Of a stretch of 5,117 bases of DNA, positions 1 to 5,117 are shown one piece after another. Source of the stretch: Desulfocapsa sp. (GTDB lineage Bacteria; Desulfobacterota; Desulfobulbia; Desulfobulbales; Desulfocapsaceae). The DNA lies in the NCBI GenBank assembly GCA_029935135.1, contig JAOZKX010000193.1, forward strand, positions 1-5,117, written 5' to 3'. The position numbers and the translations under genes were made by a program. The notes below the pieces were generated by a model that ran no database searches, was not told the DNA's origin, and saw nothing but the letters and a program-made list of their open reading frames with translations. Within the stretch, counting starts at the first letter, position 1. Each line of letters opens with the position of its first letter.

Positions 1-2
1 CC

Positions 3-545
3 CATCGTCTCGATAAAGATACCTCTGGTATTATGGTAGTCGCTAAAAGCAGAGAGTGCCATCGGCTGCTTGTCCAGGCATTTAAGGAAAGGGAAGTTGA
101 AAAGGAATACATTGCTTTGGCCCGAGGTTTTTTTGATCGAAAAAGCGGCCGTATTGTCGCGCCCATAGGGAGGCATCCTGTAAATCGCCAGAAGATGGCT
201 GTTTGTGAAAGAAAAGGGCGTTATGCTGTCAGTAACTGGCAGGTGACGAGGGAATATGAGGAAGGGTATTCTCTTCTTAACATTGGTATTGAAACCGGAC
301 GGACCCATCAGATTCGTGTGCATCTGGATTCCTTGGGGCATCCGGTTGCAGGAGATCTTGTCTATGGCAGGGGGGGAGATAAAAAGCGATTTAAAAGACA
401 GATGCTGCATGCACACCGTTTGCAGTTCAGTCACCCGCTGACTATGGAACGCATGAGTTTTACAGCACCACTATGGCAGGATTTTCAGGATGTGCTAGAG
501 GGTTTGGTAAGAAAAGATGATTCAGTGGGACTGTTTACAAAGTGA
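3..545 (+). CDS. RluA-family 23S rRNA/tRNA pseudouridine synthase, C-terminal part (5' truncated by window)
   Basis: Enzymes of this family isomerise specific uridines in rRNA or tRNA to pseudouridine. The open frame is already running at the window edge: codons from position 3 read HRLDKDTSG, the family's catalytic motif, with the nucleophilic Asp at 12-14. The ATG at 33 therefore lies inside the gene and is not its start. Further family signatures follow: KEYIALA, APIGRHP, GRTHQIRVHL, GHPVAGDLVYG and LHAHRLQFSHP. About 180 residues are visible; family members are usually about 300 or more, with an N-terminal S4 domain that would lie upstream of the window. The motifs fit the RluA/RluC/RluD group but do not fix the target uridine, so no symbol is given. 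The TGA stop overlaps the coaE GTG start by 4 bases, which suggests one transcript and coupled translation. A G7 run at 370-376 lies in the coding region, with the frame intact. Confidence 0.95.
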   Translation, partial: HRLDKDTSGIMVVAKSRECHRLLVQAFKEREVEKEYIALARGFFDRKSGRIVAPIGRHPVNRQKMAVCERKGRYAVSNWQVTREYEEGYSLLNIGIETGRTHQIRVHLDSLGHPVAGDLVYGRGGDKKRFKRQMLHAHRLQFSHPLTMERMSFTAPLWQDFQDVLEGLVRKDDSVGLFTK

Positions 546-1144
546 TTGTTGCAGTAACAGGTGGCATCGGCTCCGGAAAAAGTACTGTCTGCAAAAAATT
601 GGCTGAGATCTTGTCTGCCCCAATTGTTAGTGCTGATTCTGTTTGCCGTACTCTCCTGAGGATAAATGGTGAGGGATGGTTTGCAATGAAGTCCCTTTTT
701 GGCAGCGAATTTTTTTTACCTGATGGGCAGTTGAACAGACCTCTGTTACGAAAGCAGCTTTTCAAAAATGACGATTTAAGAAATCAACTGGATTCCATTC
801 TCCACCCTCTGGTCCGCCAGGAAATGCTCGCTGCTGGAACTGTTGCCAGAAAGAAGAAGATGATACTGCTGGCTGAAGTACCACTCTTGTTCGAAAAAGG
901 CTGGCAGAGTGACTTTGACCTGACAATTCTTGTCTATACCGATATGGAACAGTGTGTTGAAAGAATAGTGAAACGGGACTTAGTAACAGACAAAGAGGCG
1001 AGAGAGGCAATCGCAGTACAGATGCCGCTTGATGAAAAAGTTGAGCTTGCTGATGTGGTCATTGATAACAATAAAAGTAAAACGGCTTTTAAGGCGCAGC
1101 TCTTTAAGATAACGAAATTTGTCGTCAAAAAGAATTCTTTTTGA
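542..1144 (+). CDS. coaE: Dephospho-CoA kinase
   Basis: CoaE catalyses the last step of coenzyme A synthesis: ATP-dependent phosphorylation of the 3'-hydroxyl of the dephospho-CoA ribose, in the cytoplasm. The 200-residue product has the family's usual length. Walker A is GGIGSGKS at residues 7-14, right at the N-terminus as expected. It is followed by SAD (30-32), HPL (88-90), the VPLLFE segment (113-118), an arginine-rich lid stretch (R141, R145) and the ADVVIDNN strand (170-177). GTG at 542 is chosen as the start because it places MIVAVTGGIGSGKS exactly as in relatives and gives a GTGA overlap with the preceding stop. The only upstream purine run, GTGGGA at 525-530, is a weak ribosome site, so coupling to the upstream gene probably matters. 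A T8 run (710-717) encodes Phe-Phe-Leu within an intact frame. The gene ends in TGA; the next gene is 410 bp away. Confidence 0.96.
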   Translation: MIVAVTGGIGSGKSTVCKKLAEILSAPIVSADSVCRTLLRINGEGWFAMKSLFGSEFFLPDGQLNRPLLRKQLFKNDDLRNQLDSILHPLVRQEMLAAGTVARKKKMILLAEVPLLFEKGWQSDFDLTILVYTDMEQCVERIVKRDLVTDKEAREAIAVQMPLDEKVELADVVIDNNKSKTAFKAQLFKITKFVVKKNSF

Positions 1145-1172
1145 CAGGAAGGGAAAATGATAAGAAAAACTC

Positions 1173-1201
1173 TTGACAGCCATTGAGCAAATTCGTAAGA
1201 T
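1173..1201 (+). promoter_or_regulatory. Candidate sigma70-type promoter for rho (P1)
   Basis: TTGACA (1173-1178), a 17-bp spacer and TAAGAT (1196-1201) form a near-consensus housekeeping promoter 29 bp after the coaE stop. The start point would be near 1207, giving rho a leader of about 350 nt. Arms at 1176-1186 and 1211-1220 (ACAGCC-A-TTGA against TCAAGGCTGT, one bulged base) form an inverted repeat spanning the -10 box. That could be an operator or chance. Promoter status is inferred from the sequence match only. Confidence 0.6.
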
Positions 1202-1321
1202 GGCCCTGGTTCAAGGCTGTGGAGTACATCAAAGAGAAATATCTTTGGTTGTCTCTTGTTTTCCTTCCCGGTTACAGTTCATTTAAAAATACAATACAGT
1301 TTAGTCTACTATTCCAGAATA

Positions 1322-1341
1322 TATTGGTATAATATCCAATA
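1322..1341 (+). promoter_or_regulatory. Candidate extended -10 promoter (P2) inside an inverted repeat
   Basis: TGGTATAAT at 1325-1333 is a perfect extended -10 element. No good -35 box lies 16-18 bp upstream, but extended -10 promoters can work without one. The perfect 6-bp arms TATTGG (1322-1327) and CCAATA (1336-1341) flank the TATAAT box symmetrically, which would suit a dimeric regulator. The surrounding DNA is so AT-rich that a chance match is plausible. If real, transcription would start near 1340 and give rho a leader of about 215 nt. Confidence 0.35.
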
Positions 1342-1479
1342 GATAATCATTCTATATTCCGCTTTTTTCGAAACTATACATTTTAAAAATATAATATATC
1401 AGGATACCTACTGGTCGCTTCGTTAGACCACTGCTTTCTATCTGCAAATAATTAAAATCATAACTATTCTTTGCCTATC

Positions 1480-1512
1480 ACAACAAAGAGTTGATTGTTA
1501 ACTACTTGTTGT
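1480..1512 (+). promoter_or_regulatory. Imperfect hairpin just upstream of the rho ribosome site
   Basis: ACAACAA (1480-1486) pairs with TTGTTGT (1506-1512). Inside it, AGTT (1489-1492) pairs with AACT (1500-1503) around a 7-nt loop, with a 2x2 internal loop between the stems. That makes 11 base pairs in all, ending 25 nt before the AAAGGAG site. The stem is AT-rich and only a broken T stretch follows, so it is a poor intrinsic terminator. A role in leader folding, pausing or mRNA stability is possible but unproven. Confidence 0.4.
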
Positions 1513-1554
1513 TTAGTTTGCCCTGCCAACAGCCTCTAAAGGAGACTTAAATTA

Positions 1555-2805
1555 ATGAATCTGGCTGAATTAAAACTCAAGAAAATTGTTGACCTTGTAA
1601 AACTTGGGCGAAAGCTCAAAGTGGAAGGTGTTAATAACCTACGCAAGCAGGAACTTATTTTTGCAATCCTCAAGGCCCAGTCTGATGATGACGGCAAGAT
1701 GCGTGGCAGTGGAGTCTTGGAGATTCTTCCCGATGGTTTTGGTTTCTTACGGGCACCTGATTACAACTATCTTCCAGGTCCGGATGACATTTATGTCTCT
1801 CCATCACAGATACGACGATTGGGGCTGAGAACTGGCGATAGTGTTGAAGGTCTGGTTCGGTCCCCAAAAGATGGTGAACGCTATTTTGCTCTGTTAAAGG
1901 TTGAGATGATCAACTTTGATACACCTGAGGCAGCGAAAAAGAAGACAGTTTTTTCCAATCTGACCCCACTCCATCCTGAGGATAAACTGACACTGGAAAC
2001 TGATCCGGATAATTATTCCATGCGCTTGGTTGACATGATGTGTCCCATTGGCAAAGGGCAGCGAGGATTGATTGTTGCTCCGCCAAGAACAGGGAAAACG
2101 GTCCTTATTCAGAAACTTGCCAAATCCATTGTTGAAAATCACAAAGAAGTATATCTGATTATTTTACTTATTGATGAACGTCCGGAAGAAGTCACCGAGA
2201 TGACGCGGACAGTGCCGACCGCCGAGGTGGTGAGTTCCACCTTTGACGAGCCTCCCCAGCGCCATATTCAGGTTGCAGAGATGGTTATTGAAAAGGCTAA
2301 ACGACTTGTCGAGCATAAAAAAGATGTGGTTATTCTTTTGGATAGCATAACTCGACTTGCCCGGGCGTACAATACCGTGACCCCTTCCAGCGGCAAGATT
2401 CTTTCCGGTGGTGTTGAGGCCAATGCTCTCTTCAGACCAAAACGATTCTTTGGTGCCGCCAGAAATCTTGAGGAGGGAGGAAGTCTGACTATTCTTGCTT
2501 CGGCCCTTATCGAGACCGGAAGCCGTATGGATGAAGTGATTTTTGAAGAGTTTAAAGGCACGGGAAATATGGAAATTGTCCTTGATCGAAAGATGTCTGA
2601 TCGTCGTATATTCCCTGCCATTGATGTGAAAAAATCAGGAACACGGAAAGAGGATCTGCTCCTTTCTCCGGAAGTTTTGAATCGTGTCTGGATCTTACGG
2701 AAACTGTTAGGGTCAATGAATCCTGCCAGTGGTATGGAGTTTCTCCTTGATAAGATGAAGCATCAGAAAACCAATGCCGATTTCTATGATTCAATGAACT
2801 CATAG
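1555..2805 (+). CDS. rho: Transcription termination factor Rho
   Basis: Rho is a hexameric RNA-dependent ATPase/translocase that loads on unstructured C-rich RNA and releases RNA polymerase. The 416 residues are close to the 419 of E. coli Rho and align through most of their length. Residues 1-45 are the helical N-terminal domain. Residues about 51-118 are the cold-shock-like primary RNA site, with GFGFLR at 61-66, followed by the [15 protein letters not shown] stretch. The ATPase core has Walker A APPRTGKT (175-182), [12 protein letters not shown] with catalytic E208, Walker B ending in D263 ([10 protein letters not shown]), the Q-loop segment with K281 ([12 protein letters not shown]), and SGTR with R364 at the place of the E. 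coli arginine finger R366. The start is ATG at 1555, behind AAAGGAG (1538-1544). The gene has no insertion or degeneration. It ends in TAG and appears to have its own long leader; rpmE follows after 210 bp. Confidence 0.99.
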   Translation: MNLAELKLKKIVDLVKLGRKLKVEGVNNLRKQELIFAILKAQSDDDGKMRGSGVLEILPDGFGFLRAPDYNYLPGPDDIYVSPSQIRRLGLRTGDSVEGLVRSPKDGERYFALLKVEMINFDTPEAAKKKTVFSNLTPLHPEDKLTLETDPDNYSMRLVDMMCPIGKGQRGLIVAPPRTGKTVLIQKLAKSIVENHKEVYLIILLIDERPEEVTEMTRTVPTAEVVSSTFDEPPQRHIQVAEMVIEKAKRLVEHKKDVVILLDSITRLARAYNTVTPSSGKILSGGVEANALFRPKRFFGAARNLEEGGSLTILASALIETGSRMDEVIFEEFKGTGNMEIVLDRKMSDRRIFPAIDVKKSGTRKEDLLLSPEVLNRVWILRKLLGSMNPASGMEFLLDKMKHQKTNADFYDSMNS

Positions 2806-2886
2806 TTAGTGGTAAGCAGAAATAAAAGGTGCCTTCCCACAGAGGGTAATGATTTACAGGGCTGGAATAAAGAAATGGCAGGAATT

Positions 2887-2916
2887 ACAGTATTGCTAAT
2901 TAAGCCTATTGTTTTT
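2887..2916 (+). terminator. Weak candidate intrinsic terminator after rho
   Basis: ACAGTA (2887-2892) pairs with TATTGT (2907-2912), with one G-U pair. Inside it, GCT (2895-2897) pairs with AGC (2903-2905) around a 5-nt loop. A T5 run at 2912-2916 follows directly. The stem is AT-rich and interrupted, so termination may be partial. Its position fits a transcription boundary: it lies 82 bp after the rho stop and 3 bp before the -35 box of the candidate rpmE promoter. The preceding stretch 2806-2886 shows nothing else I can name. Confidence 0.4.
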
Positions 2917-2918
2917 AG

Positions 2919-2946
2919 TTGAAATTATCCGTCACTTCAGTATAAT
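2919..2946 (+). promoter_or_regulatory. Candidate sigma70-type promoter for rpmE
   Basis: TTGAAA (2919-2924), a 16-bp spacer and a perfect TATAAT (2941-2946) lie upstream of rpmE. The start point would be near 2953 and the leader about 63 nt. A second TTGACT at 2978-2983 is only 13 bp from TATAAA at 2997-3002, too close to make a standard promoter. The rpmE ribosome site AAGGA is at 3002-3006, 9 nt before the ATG. Confidence 0.6.
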
Positions 2947-3015
2947 ATCTTCTTTTGTGTAACTTAAAAGAACAATGTTGACTGATTGTGTCACTTTATA
3001 AAAGGAATATAAATT

Positions 3016-3237
3016 ATGAGAAGCGGTATACATCCTGAATATCATCAGATAAAAGCTGTATGTGGTTGTGGAAACGAAGTTGAACTTGGATCTGTTGATG
3101 AGGCTATGTCGGTAGATATCTGTTCTGCCTGTCACCCGTTTTTTACTGGAAAACAGAAACTTGTAGATACAGCAGGTCGTATTGAGAAGTATAAGAAACG
3201 CTATGCTAAGCATTTCGAAGAGAAGAAAAATAAATAA
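3016..3237 (+). CDS. rpmE: 50S ribosomal protein L31, zinc-binding (C+) form
   Basis: bL31 is a small protein of the large ribosomal subunit that bridges to the small subunit near the central protuberance. The 73-residue product matches the family in length and pattern: [10 protein letters not shown] at the start, CGCGN (C16, C18), [13 protein letters not shown] (C36, C39), then a basic C-terminal tail. All four cysteines of the zinc ribbon are present, so this is the C+ type and not the zinc-independent paralogue induced under zinc starvation. I see no Zur-like operator upstream. The start ATG has AAGGA 9 nt upstream. rpmE beside rho is a common bacterial arrangement, but here each seems to have its own promoter. 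The gene ends in TAA, and the first terminator hairpin overlaps this stop. Confidence 0.98.
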   Translation: MRSGIHPEYHQIKAVCGCGNEVELGSVDEAMSVDICSACHPFFTGKQKLVDTAGRIEKYKKRYAKHFEEKKNK

Positions 3238-3282
3238 AAAGCCTGCTGTCTCTTTATTGACAGTATACTTTTTTTCTTTTTT
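3236..3282 (+). terminator. Intrinsic terminator of rpmE
   Basis: The core stem TGCTGTC (3244-3250) pairs with GACAGTA (3259-3265), with one G-U pair, around an 8-nt loop. An outer AAAAAG (3236-3241) can pair with CTTTTT (3268-3273) across a 2x2 internal loop. T7 (3269-3275) and T6 (3277-3282) follow. Position and T-tracts make termination after rpmE likely. The right arm also contains the TTGACA of a candidate prfA promoter. Confidence 0.75.
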
Positions 3283-3287
3283 ATAAT
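3257..3287 (+). promoter_or_regulatory. Candidate prfA promoter embedded in the terminator region
   Basis: A perfect TTGACA (3257-3262) and a perfect TATAAT (3282-3287) are separated by 19 bp, two more than the optimum. The -35 box overlaps the right arm of the rpmE terminator, the spacer is its T-tract, and the -10 box enters the left arm of the following palindrome. Transcription would start near 3294 and leave a leader of about 53 nt before prfA. No better promoter is visible between rpmE and prfA. The long spacer and T-tract make its strength uncertain. Confidence 0.4.
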
Positions 3288-3317
3288 CCACAATCGGTGC
3301 CACCGATTGTGGATTAT
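3283..3317 (+). terminator. Perfect 35-nt palindrome between rpmE and prfA, probable second terminator
   Basis: Two perfect 17-bp arms, 3283-3299 and 3301-3317, flank a single C at 3300; the centre reads CGGTGCCACCG. In RNA this folds into a hairpin of about 16 bp with a 3-nt loop, followed by the T-rich stretch 3314-3324. This fits a strong intrinsic terminator on the + strand for read-through from rpmE. The 5' side, read on the minus strand, is A-rich, so termination in that direction is unlikely. No second copy occurs in the window. It could instead be a protein-binding site, since the symmetry is exact even at the AT-rich ends. It ends 29 nt before the prfA start codon. Confidence 0.65.
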
Positions 3318-3346
3318 TTCTTTTAGCCCCTGCTGTTTACACTACT

Positions 3347-4414
3347 ATGGATAAACTTGCCGATCTTGATGAAAAACTCTCTCATCTTGAGGGAAGGCTT
3401 TCAGATCCTTCTTTGATTGCAGATCAGAAAAGCTATCAGAAGGTTGCCCAGGAACATGCTCATCTGACTAAACTTCAAGTACTCTATGACAGACTGGAGA
3501 GTGTACAGGCAGATCTTGTTGAGAATAAAGAACTGTTGCGGGAAGGCGATGATGACCAGGAACTTCTCGAACTTGCTCGTGAAGAAATAGAGGAGTTAAG
3601 CAAGGAAGAAAAGGGGCTTGAGCAGGACATTATGCTTCTTCTTCTGCCAAAAGATCCAAACGATGCCCGTAATACCTTTCTTGAGATCAGGGCAGGAACA
3701 GGCGGTGATGAAGCGGCACTTTTTGTAGCCGATCTTTTTCGTATGTATAGCCGTTACGCTGAGTCTCTTGGCTGGAAAGTTGAAGTTATGAGTTCCAGCC
3801 CCCTAGGCATTGGCGGGTTTAAAGAAATTATTGGTCTTATTAGAGGAGACTCTGTTTTTTCTCGGCTGAAATATGAAAGTGGAGTGCACAGAGTGCAGAG
3901 AGTACCGGAAACGGAGACCCAGGGCCGTATCCATACCTCCGCGGTGACAGTGGCTATCTTACCAGAAGCCGATGAGGTTGAACTCAATATTGTCCCTCAT
4001 GAGCTGAAGTTTGATGTGTACCGTGCTTCTGGTCCAGGAGGACAGTCTGTAAATACAACGGATTCAGCAGTTCGTATTACTCATCTGCCAACAGGACTTG
4101 TTGTCACCTGTCAGGATGAAAAATCTCAGCATAAAAATAAGGCAAAGGCTCTGACAGTACTTCGGGCCAGGCTCCTTGATAAACTAGAGCAGGACCATCA
4201 CGATAAGATTTCCGAGGATAGAAGAAGTCAGGTCGGGACCGGAGATCGCAGTGAACGTATCCGTACCTATAATTTTCCTCAGGGAAGAATGACGGACCAT
4301 AGAATTAACCTCACTCTGTATAAACTTGACGCAATAATGGCCGGCAAGCTGGATGAAGTTATCAATCCACTTATTACTCATGATCAGGAAGAAAAACTGA
4401 AAAAGATTCAATAG
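3347..4414 (+). CDS. prfA: Peptide chain release factor 1 (RF1)
   Basis: RF1 recognises UAA and UAG stop codons in the ribosomal A site and triggers hydrolysis of peptidyl-tRNA. The 355 residues match the family length. An N-terminal coiled-coil-rich domain (about 1-100) is followed by the RF1 marker GIGGFKE (154-160), [19 protein letters not shown] with the PxT codon-reading tripeptide as P187-E188-T189, and the catalytic loop GPGGQ (229-233). The GGQ glutamine, Q233, is the known substrate of PrmC, encoded next. RF2 would carry SPF in place of PxT. ATG at 3347 is the only reasonable start: the upstream frame has no ATG, GTG or TTG before a stop at 3284-3286, and the N-terminus aligns with relatives. 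No Shine-Dalgarno sequence precedes it; the 29 bases upstream are pyrimidine-rich. The gene ends in TAG, one of its own codons. Confidence 0.98.
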   Translation: MDKLADLDEKLSHLEGRLSDPSLIADQKSYQKVAQEHAHLTKLQVLYDRLESVQADLVENKELLREGDDDQELLELAREEIEELSKEEKGLEQDIMLLLLPKDPNDARNTFLEIRAGTGGDEAALFVADLFRMYSRYAESLGWKVEVMSSSPLGIGGFKEIIGLIRGDSVFSRLKYESGVHRVQRVPETETQGRIHTSAVTVAILPEADEVELNIVPHELKFDVYRASGPGGQSVNTTDSAVRITHLPTGLVVTCQDEKSQHKNKAKALTVLRARLLDKLEQDHHDKISEDRRSQVGTGDRSERIRTYNFPQGRMTDHRINLTLYKLDAIMAGKLDEVINPLITHDQEEKLKKIQ

Positions 4415-4415
4415 G

Positions 4416-4450
4416 GTAGGTGTTGGGTATTGGGTGTCAGGTGTTGGGTT
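4416..4450 (+). repeat. Five tandem degenerate heptamers (TTGGGTG type) between prfA and prmC
   Basis: Directly after the prfA stop come five 7-bp units at 4416-4422, 4423-4429, 4430-4436, 4437-4443 and 4444-4450. The consensus is TTGGGTG, and every unit keeps GGT at positions 4-6. At a larger scale AGGTGTTGGGT (4418-4428) recurs at 4439-4449, a 21-bp period equal to three units. On the other strand the unit is CACCCAA. From memory, similar CCCAACACC-type short repeats are scattered in intergenic DNA of several bacteria, but this was not checked. The array contains four GGG tracts, counting the G of the stop codon. It ends 5 bp before the prmC ribosome site. Confidence 0.8.
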
Positions 4451-4454
4451 TTTA

Positions 4455-4460
4455 GAGGTG
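4455..4460 (+). promoter_or_regulatory. Ribosome binding site that decides the prmC start
   Basis: GAGGTG is a strong complement to the 3' end of 16S rRNA and lies 7 nt before TTG at 4468. An in-frame TAG at 4453-4455 blocks any longer reading, so this site and the TTG together fix the start of prmC. Confidence 0.8.
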
Positions 4461-4467
4461 GATTAAG

Positions 4468-5117
4468 TTGAAAATTTGTGAGCTTTTGCAACTGGCCTGC
4501 CGTGATCTTGGCAGGGCAGGGGTTGAGTCTCCTGCTGTTGATGCTGAGCTTCTTCTTGGCTTTTGCCTTGATAGAAATCGTACTGCGCTTTATCTCCATG
4601 CTGAAGAATCCGTTCCAGTTGAGAGTGAACAGAGGTTTAATACATTGCTGAAGCGGCGTTTGCTGCGTGAACCTGTTGCCTATATACTCGGAATGCAGGA
4701 GTTTTGGTCCATGGATTTTCATGTGGGACCTGAGGTTCTTATTCCACGACCGGAAACTGAACTGTTGCTCGAAGCTGGCTTGTCGTTTTACAGAAATCAA
4801 GACACCTCCCCTGGTCTTATCCTTGATCTGTGCTGCGGCTCAGGGATTATTGCTGTTGTTCTGGCCAAGGAACTTGGCGTCCCGATCATTGGGGTTGATC
4901 TCTCTTGGGCAGCATTGCAGGTTGCCAGGAAAAATGCGAAATCTCATGGTGTCTCCTCTCTCGTTACCTTTATCCAGGCAGACCTGTTGTCTGCTTTTTG
5001 TACAATGCCTCTCTTTTCCCTTGTTCTCTCTAATCCACCCTATGTCAGTGAAGAAGATATGGCGCAGGGATTACAGCAGGAAGTAGATCAATACGAACCC
5101 CATCTTCCCCTGGATGG
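4468..5117 (+). CDS. prmC: Release factor glutamine methyltransferase PrmC/HemK (3' truncated by window)
   Basis: PrmC transfers a methyl group from S-adenosylmethionine to the glutamine of the GGQ motif of release factors 1 and 2, which improves peptide release. The visible 216 codons run open to the window edge; the family is about 280-290 residues, so roughly a quarter is missing. After a helical N-terminal substrate domain come the hallmark REPVAYILGMQEFW (67-80), IPRPETE (92-98), SAM-binding motif I as DLCCGSG (120-126), GVDLS (142-146) and the catalytic NPPY (189-192), then YEPHLPLD at the edge. The start is TTG (4468), since GAGGTG lies 7 nt upstream and a stop closes the frame just before. 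Motif I has Cys-Cys where Gly-Thr is more usual; the glycines are kept. The gene lies 53 bp after prfA, its substrate's gene, and both are probably on one mRNA, as no terminator is seen between them. Confidence 0.97.
   Translation, partial: MKICELLQLACRDLGRAGVESPAVDAELLLGFCLDRNRTALYLHAEESVPVESEQRFNTLLKRRLLREPVAYILGMQEFWSMDFHVGPEVLIPRPETELLLEAGLSFYRNQDTSPGLILDLCCGSGIIAVVLAKELGVPIIGVDLSWAALQVARKNAKSHGVSSLVTFIQADLLSAFCTMPLFSLVLSNPPYVSEEDMAQGLQQEVDQYEPHLPLD

Larger units (their letters stand above)
1207..1554 (+). promoter_or_regulatory. Long AT-rich 5' leader of rho, possible Rho-autoregulatory region
   Basis: This stretch of about 350 bases holds no gene that I can support. After about 1287 it is very AT-rich, and C exceeds G (hand count 1287-1540: about 49 C and 28 G). 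A C-over-G bias with scattered pyrimidine-C steps is the composition Rho prefers for loading. E. coli rho is known to have a long leader through which Rho attenuates its own gene, so a similar arrangement is inferred here. Visible secondary structures are a small stem CAAAGA/TCTTTG (1230-1247), a 5-bp stem TGGTC/GACCA (1412-1430) and the larger hairpin at 1480-1512. No ATG occurs between 1203 and the rho start. The region ends with AAAGGAG (1538-1544), a good ribosome site 10 nt before the rho ATG. Confidence 0.5.

Noticed and set aside
33..35. ATG at 33 as the start of the first gene
   Set aside because: The frame is open from position 3 and encodes the catalytic HRLD motif just upstream, so this ATG is internal to a truncated gene.
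370..376. G7 run in the pseudouridine synthase as a slippage or phase-variation site
   Set aside because: The frame is intact through the run and the gene is a housekeeping type; a 7-base tract alone is weak evidence.
710..717. T8 run in coaE as a programmed frameshift site
   Set aside because: The full-length frame gives a complete CoaE and no alternative product makes sense.
1147..1269. Distant inverted repeat between 1147-1157 and 1259-1269
   Set aside because: It needs a mismatch and a G-U pair across about 100 nt of loop in low-complexity purine/pyrimidine runs, so it is likely chance.
1200..1286. A 28-codon ATG reading frame at the start of the rho leader
   Set aside because: Its ATG overlaps the -10 box of P1, so it would precede the start point, and it has no ribosome site and no recognisable product.
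1219..1332. A 37-codon GTG reading frame that could be a rho leader peptide
   Set aside because: The only purine run (AAGG, 1213-1216) is 2 nt from the GTG, too close, and nothing in the product is recognisable. It could be revisited with ribosome profiling.
1280..1402. Imperfect direct repeat of CAT-TTAAAAATA-type sequence near 1280 and 1379
   Set aside because: Low-complexity AT-rich DNA makes such matches common; no repeat unit boundaries can be defined.
2932..3303. Long minus-strand open frame covering rpmE
   Set aside because: It is antisense to rpmE and its promoter and terminators, and its translation is a low-complexity hydrophobic product without recognisable motifs.
4408..4800. 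Minus-strand open frame across the heptamer repeats and prmC
   Set aside because: Its C-terminal [15 protein letters not shown] tail is only the translated heptamer repeat, and the rest is antisense to prmC.
4667..5086. Long + strand open frame in the last 450 bp
   Set aside because: It is in the wrong frame relative to prmC, whose frame carries all PrmC motifs over the same bases.

Overview
This window is a bacterial housekeeping cluster, all on the + strand: RluA-family pseudouridine synthase (5' end missing) - coaE - rho - rpmE - prfA - prmC (3' end missing). The gene order, a Rho with the APPRTGKT Walker A form, moderate G+C in the genes and AT-rich spacers suggest a Desulfobacterota (deltaproteobacterial) genome, perhaps close to Desulfobulbales. 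That placement is inference from memory and was not checked by search. I see no mobile element, CRISPR array, tRNA or rRNA, and no gene on the minus strand.

Positions 1-1144: the C-terminal catalytic part of a pseudouridine synthase overlaps coaE by 4 bases (GTGA), so the two look translationally coupled. Positions 1145-1554: a 410-bp spacer with a near-consensus sigma70-type promoter just after coaE, then a very AT-rich, C-over-G leader of about 350 nt, a possible second extended -10 promoter, and a 33-nt imperfect hairpin just before the rho ribosome binding site. This resembles an autoregulated rho leader. Positions 1555-2805: complete rho. Positions 2806-3015: a weak terminator-like hairpin followed by a good promoter for rpmE.

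Positions 3016-3346: rpmE is followed by a hairpin with T-tracts, then a perfect 17-bp-arm palindrome. Consensus -35 and -10 boxes 19 bp apart are threaded through both structures, so prfA may start its transcript inside the palindrome. prfA (3347-4414) has no visible Shine-Dalgarno sequence. Positions 4415-4467: five degenerate tandem heptamers (TTGGGTG type, G-rich) separate prfA from prmC, which begins with TTG behind a strong GAGGTG site and runs off the window.

The genes serve core information processing: rRNA modification, coenzyme A synthesis, transcription termination, a ribosomal protein, peptide release at UAA/UAG, and the methyltransferase that modifies the GGQ glutamine of the release factor encoded just upstream. 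The proteins are ordinary. The unusual content is in the non-coding spacers, and I found no convincing new multi-gene system.
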